Positions 6,922 to 9,063 of a DNA stretch of 9,063 bases are shown piece by piece. A program made the translations under genes and the position numbers. Numbering within the stretch: the first letter of the stretch is position 1; every line of letters starts with the position of its first letter. Source of the stretch: RGDT01 sp964630925 (lineage in GTDB: Bacteria; Planctomycetota; Planctomycetia; Gemmatales; Gemmataceae); contig CAZVZK010000262.1 of the NCBI GenBank assembly GCA_964630925.1, forward strand, positions 1-9,063. Reading direction: 5' to 3'. The notes beneath the pieces were generated by a model, which did not search any database, was not told where the DNA came from, and was given only the letters and a program-made list of their open reading frames with translations.

Positions 6922-7161
6922 CTACCGTTTCCCCCCCAGCAGATACCCCAGCACCGCCCTGGCCGACCCGTCCACGGCCCCCAGGTGGACGACCTCGACC
7001 CACTCCTCCAGCACGATCCGATTCAGCGCCGCGTGGAAGCCCCGCGCCGCCGTCACACGCACCAGGAGCCGCCCCACCCCCTCCGGCGCCCCGCCGGCCA
7101 CCTCCACCGCCGCCACCTCCGGCAACTTCACCAGCAGCGCCGCCGGTGCCCGCCGGGGCAA
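6922..7161 (-). pseudogene. Remnant of a gene: 3'-terminal coding-like segment
   Basis: Read on the minus strand, about 79 codons end at TAG (6922-6924) and look like real protein: balanced hydrophobic and charged residues, and third positions almost all G or C. The frame upstream of ~7161 runs into a terminator hairpin and then the antiparallel frames of the DUF1559 gene. It has no credible ATG/GTG start; TTG 7161 lacks a ribosome site. The segment therefore looks like the C-terminal end of a protein whose front was lost. The order beta-rich piece, then HAALNRIVLEEWVEVVHL, then DGSARAVLGYL faintly recalls the C-terminal tail of ABC-2-type transporter ATPases, whose last helix is often S-L-E-x-V-F. 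That resemblance is tentative. A short expressed protein using a weak start cannot be excluded. Confidence 0.45.
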
Positions 7162-7176
7162 GATGTACGGGGCGGG

Positions 7177-7214
7177 AAAAGCGGCGGCCCGGCCGGGGGC
7201 GCCGGCCGGGCCGC
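7177..7214 (-). terminator. Intrinsic terminator of the DUF1559/lipoprotein operon
   Basis: A perfect 13-bp G+C stem (7202-7214 pairing with 7184-7196) with a 5-nt loop lies 18 nt past the DUF1559 stop on the minus strand. It is followed after 3 nt by TTTT (complement of AAAA at 7177-7180). Position, stem strength and T-run all fit Rho-independent termination of minus-strand transcription. Confidence 0.82.
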
Positions 7215-7232
7215 GTCGGAGGCGAAGCCCGA

Positions 7233-7291
7233 TCACCAGTCGTTGCCGAGGAGGTCGCCGTTGCTGGGGGTCAGGGCGGCGTAGAAGGTCG
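7233..7291 (-). repeat. 3'-end repeat shared by the two DUF1559 genes (copy 1)
   Basis: The last 59 bases of this gene align without gaps to 9005-9063, with 45 of 59 identical by hand count; the first 19 bases from the stop codon are identical. This is best explained as homologous coding sequence, not a mobile repeat. Confidence 0.7.
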
Positions 7292-8369
7292 CGCCGCTCA
7301 CGTTCACGGAGATGATGCGGACGCTGCCGTCGCACAGCGCCACCAGCAGGCCGCCGGAGGTCGTGGACTGGGCGGCGGTGTGGGAGGCGTTATCCGGGCT
7401 GGGTCTGACCTCGAATGTCCCCATCGACGCCGTCTTGTTGCTGGGGTCGGTGGCCGCGATGGTCAGAGACACGTTCCCCGTCGTGGTCCCGGCCCGCGAC
7501 GCCGCCGAGCTGAAGTACGGGTAGATCCTCCCGGTGATCGTGTAGTCGTAGATGTACGGCACAGGGGGGGTCGCCTTGGCGTTGGCGCTCTGGGAGACGG
7601 TCACGGTCTTGTTCGAGCTGTAGAGCTGGTCGTAGTTCCAGACACGCTCGTAGCTGTAGGACGTGCTCTGGTAGGAGCCGGTGACGCCGTAGGTGGCCGA
7701 GTAGTCGGTCCTCGTCTTCGTCTTGCAGGCAGCGTAGCCCTCGGCGAACAGGATGGTGTTGGAAGCCCCGTCGGTGAACTTCGTCAAGGCGCGGTCGGTG
7801 CGCGAAGAGGCGGTCATTGAGGAGACGTAATTCGTGCCGAACACCTGGGTATTCATGAGGAAGCTGGCCGGGCTGTCCACCTTCTCCGCGGTCGGGTCGG
7901 TGGAGATGTAGAACGACTTGAGCTTCCCCTTCACCTTGCTGGCCTGGTACCCGGTGGAGGTGAGCGTCGTCGTGGTGTTGGGCGCCGTGACCGTCGTCTT
8001 GCCCGCGCTGGTGGTCGTCGTGGACGAGGCGTTGGTGTAGGTGATCTGGCCGTACGACGCCTTGAAGAGGGGCTCCTGCTCGACGTAGGGGAGCAGCTCG
8101 AACAGGGACGTGCCCAGCACCACCCCGTCGGGGAAGGTGCCAGCGGTCGGGGTGTAGCTGAGGTAGTCGGGCATCCGCTTCGTCACGTCGTGGTAGTTGT
8201 GTGTCGCCAGCGCCAGTTGCTTGATCTTGTTTGAGTTCTCCGTGCGAGCGGCGGCCTCACGGACCTTCTGGACGGCGGGGAGGAGCAGCCCGATGAGGAT
8301 GGCGATGATCGCTATCACCACCAGCAGCTCGATCAGCGTGAAGCCGCGGCGGGCCGTGAACCGTTGCAT
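7233..8369 (-). CDS. DUF1559 pilin-like protein
   Basis: Member of the planctomycete DUF1559 family; function unknown, probably exported by or attached through a type II secretion/type IV pilus-like route. From ATG 8369 it has 378 residues. Residues 7-35 are a type IV prepilin-like leader: RRG, then FTLIELLVVIAIIAILIGLL, with predicted prepilin peptidase cleavage at G9/F10 and methylation of F10. The large C-terminal domain carries family marks: TKFTDGASNTILFAEG near 196-211, ALCDGSVRI near 350 and the terminal GNDW. A Thr/Ser-rich low-complexity stretch covers ~110-141. The start is set by AAGGAGA (8376-8382) 6 nt upstream of the ATG; a TTG two codons earlier overlaps that spacer and is rejected. 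It is last in a minus-strand operon, 68 nt after the lipoprotein gene, and ends at a strong terminator. Confidence 0.93.
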   Translation of the reverse strand: MQRFTARRGFTLIELLVVIAIIAILIGLLLPAVQKVREAAARTENSNKIKQLALATHNYHDVTKRMPDYLSYTPTAGTFPDGVVLGTSLFELLPYVEQEPLFKASYGQITYTNASSTTTTSAGKTTVTAPNTTTTLTSTGYQASKVKGKLKSFYISTDPTAEKVDSPASFLMNTQVFGTNYVSSMTASSRTDRALTKFTDGASNTILFAEGYAACKTKTRTDYSATYGVTGSYQSTSYSYERVWNYDQLYSSNKTVTVSQSANAKATPPVPYIYDYTITGRIYPYFSSAASRAGTTTGNVSLTIAATDPSNKTASMGTFEVRPSPDNASHTAAQSTTSGGLLVALCDGSVRIISVNVSGATFYAALTPSNGDLLGNDW

Positions 8370-8375
8370 TGTCAA

Positions 8376-8382
8376 TCTCCTT
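8376..8382 (-). promoter_or_regulatory. Ribosome binding site deciding the DUF1559 start
   Basis: AAGGAGA on the minus strand lies 6 nt before ATG 8369. This is the strongest Shine-Dalgarno match in the window and fixes the start at 8369 in place of TTG 8375. Confidence 0.75.
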
Positions 8383-8437
8383 GCCTTGCGTGAGGGGTGT
8401 CAGGTCCGGAGAGGCTCGCTGCCGGGGCGCCGGCGGG

Positions 8438-8995
8438 TCATTTCAGGTCGATGTCGTAAGTCTGCTCGCCCTCGTCGATGACGTGGCCGAGCTGCGAAAC
8501 GCGGAGGTAGCCGTACTTCGCGTGGATCGCCTTCAGGGTGGCCCGCTGCGCGGGCGTCAGACCCTCGGCGGCGGGGTTGGGCGGAGGCGGGGCCTCGTGG
8601 GGCAGCGGCGGGAGCGGCCCCTCGGGCGCCGGCGTGGACGGCCCCAGGTCCTCGTCGAAGCCCACCGGCACGGCCACCCGCGCCGGGTCCATGTCGGGGT
8701 CGGCGGAGACGCACACCATGACCGGGCCGCGGCACACGGTCCGCACCTCGTAGTGCCCCCCCTCGCCGATGGAGGCGATGGAGATGGGCGTGAACTTCCC
8801 CGTCCGCACGTCGAACCCGCGCTGGTGCGAGTAAAAGATCACCGAGCCGTATGGCACCGCCTTGCCCTGGTAGGTCACCCGCCCGCGGATGACCTGCGTG
8901 AACTGCTCCGGCGGCGGGTCCGGCTCCCTCCCGCACGCCGGCAGGCACAGGGCGGCCAGCAAGGCCGCCGCCAATCGTTGCATCGACGTCGTCAT
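8438..8995 (-). CDS. Small lipoprotein with transthyretin-like beta domain
   Basis: Predicted exported lipoprotein of 185 residues; function unknown. The N-terminus has an Arg, then a hydrophobic stretch (~8-20) and LPAC with C21 as the likely lipidated cysteine; Pro at -2 is slightly off the usual lipobox. Residues ~33-105 (IRGRVTYQGKAVPYGSVIFY, then a G-HYEV turn) resemble the beta-sandwich of planctomycete carboxypeptidase-regulatory/transthyretin-like lipoproteins. A Pro-rich linker (~118-143) leads to a C-terminal segment ending in YDIDLK. ATG 8995 is preceded by GAGGG with 6-nt spacing, 9 nt after the stop of the upstream DUF1559 gene; ATG 8983 is a possible alternative. The gene sits between two DUF1559 genes, a pairing often seen in planctomycetes, so the products may act together at the cell surface. 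That link is inference. Confidence 0.82.
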   Translation of the reverse strand: MTTSMQRLAAALLAALCLPACGREPDPPPEQFTQVIRGRVTYQGKAVPYGSVIFYSHQRGFDVRTGKFTPISIASIGEGGHYEVRTVCRGPVMVCVSADPDMDPARVAVPVGFDEDLGPSTPAPEGPLPPLPHEAPPPPNPAAEGLTPAQRATLKAIHAKYGYLRVSQLGHVIDEGEQTYDIDLK

Positions 8996-9004
8996 CGCAC
9001 GCCC

Positions 9005-9063
9005 TCACCAGTCGTTGCCGAGGGGGTCGGCCTTGTCGGGCGTGAGGGCCGCCGCCCAGGTCC
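9005..9063 (-). CDS. DUF1559 protein, 3' end only
   Basis: The window edge cuts a second minus-strand gene of the DUF1559 family. Eighteen codons and the TGA (9005-9007) are visible; the protein ends TWAAALTPDKADPLGNDW. The complete DUF1559 protein at 7233-8369 ends with a matching tail: 12 of 18 residues are the same by hand alignment, including the terminal LGNDW. The lipoprotein gene starts 9 nt downstream and its ribosome site abuts this stop, so both are on one transcript. The rest of the protein, including its pilin-like leader, lies outside the window. Confidence 0.85.
   Translation of the reverse strand, partial: TWAAALTPDKADPLGNDW

Noticed and set aside
6366..7820. Plus-strand open frame of 484 codons
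   Set aside because: It begins out of frame inside the cheX-like gene and continues antisense through the remnant and DUF1559 gene, giving Pro/Arg/Gly-rich sequence. The possible ATG at 6807 within it is noted as a weak observation only.
8370..8375. TTG start for the DUF1559 protein at 8375
   Set aside because: It lies inside the spacer between AAGGAGA and ATG 8369, far too close to the ribosome site; the ATG has ideal spacing.
8400..9008. Minus-strand open frame of 202 codons overlapping the lipoprotein gene
   Set aside because: Its product is Arg/Ala/Gly-rich with no signal peptide, whereas the competing frame has a lipobox, a beta-domain and a ribosome site.
1..9063. tRNA, rRNA, CRISPR array or insertion sequence
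   Set aside because: I saw no cloverleaf-like segment, no spaced direct repeats, and no transposase or terminal inverted repeats. Gaps other than 6718-7232 are too short to hold such elements.

Overview
The window reads as chromosomal DNA of a very GC-rich planctomycete, most likely of the Gemmata/Gemmataceae type. This rests on a DUF1559 pilin-like protein, the tail of a second DUF1559 protein, a small lipoprotein between them of the kind common in that group, and third codon positions that are almost all G or C. The taxonomic call is inference from gene content; there is no rRNA or other marker gene.

Positions 1-6717 (+ strand) are one compact chemotaxis operon in the order cheA (5' end outside the window) - cheW - mcp - cheY - cheB - cheR - cheX-like. 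Most junctions are tight: cheY/cheB are 3 nt apart, cheB/cheR overlap by ATGA, and cheR/cheX are 10 nt apart. The set is close to a complete pathway. A soluble double-PAS receptor signals through CheW to CheA. CheA should phosphorylate the single-domain CheY and the REC domain of CheB. CheR and CheB would add and remove receptor methyl groups, and the CheX-like protein is the candidate CheY-P phosphatase. No CheZ, CheC or CheD is seen. CheA carries two CheW-like domains at its C-terminus. The HPt (P1) domain must lie upstream, because the window opens inside the Pro/Ala-rich linker.

Positions 6718-7232 hold no convincing intact gene. They contain a hairpin just after the che operon, a locally AT-richer patch (about 6807-6905), a minus-strand segment (6922-7161) that codes like the last 79 residues of a lost protein, and a strong intrinsic terminator (7177-7214) for the minus-strand genes.

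Positions 7233-9063 (- strand) are a small operon read right to left: the last 18 codons of a DUF1559 protein at the window edge, a lipoprotein starting 9 nt after it, then a complete DUF1559 protein with a type IV pilin-like N-terminus, ending at the terminator. The two DUF1559 tails are clearly related, so this looks like local duplication within a family known to be greatly expanded in planctomycetes. Its position next to the chemotaxis genes need not mean a shared function. I found no clearly novel system. The best second looks are the gene remnant at 6922-7161, the tandem DUF1559/lipoprotein unit, the AT-rich patch, and a change of C-rich to G-rich bias along the che operon.
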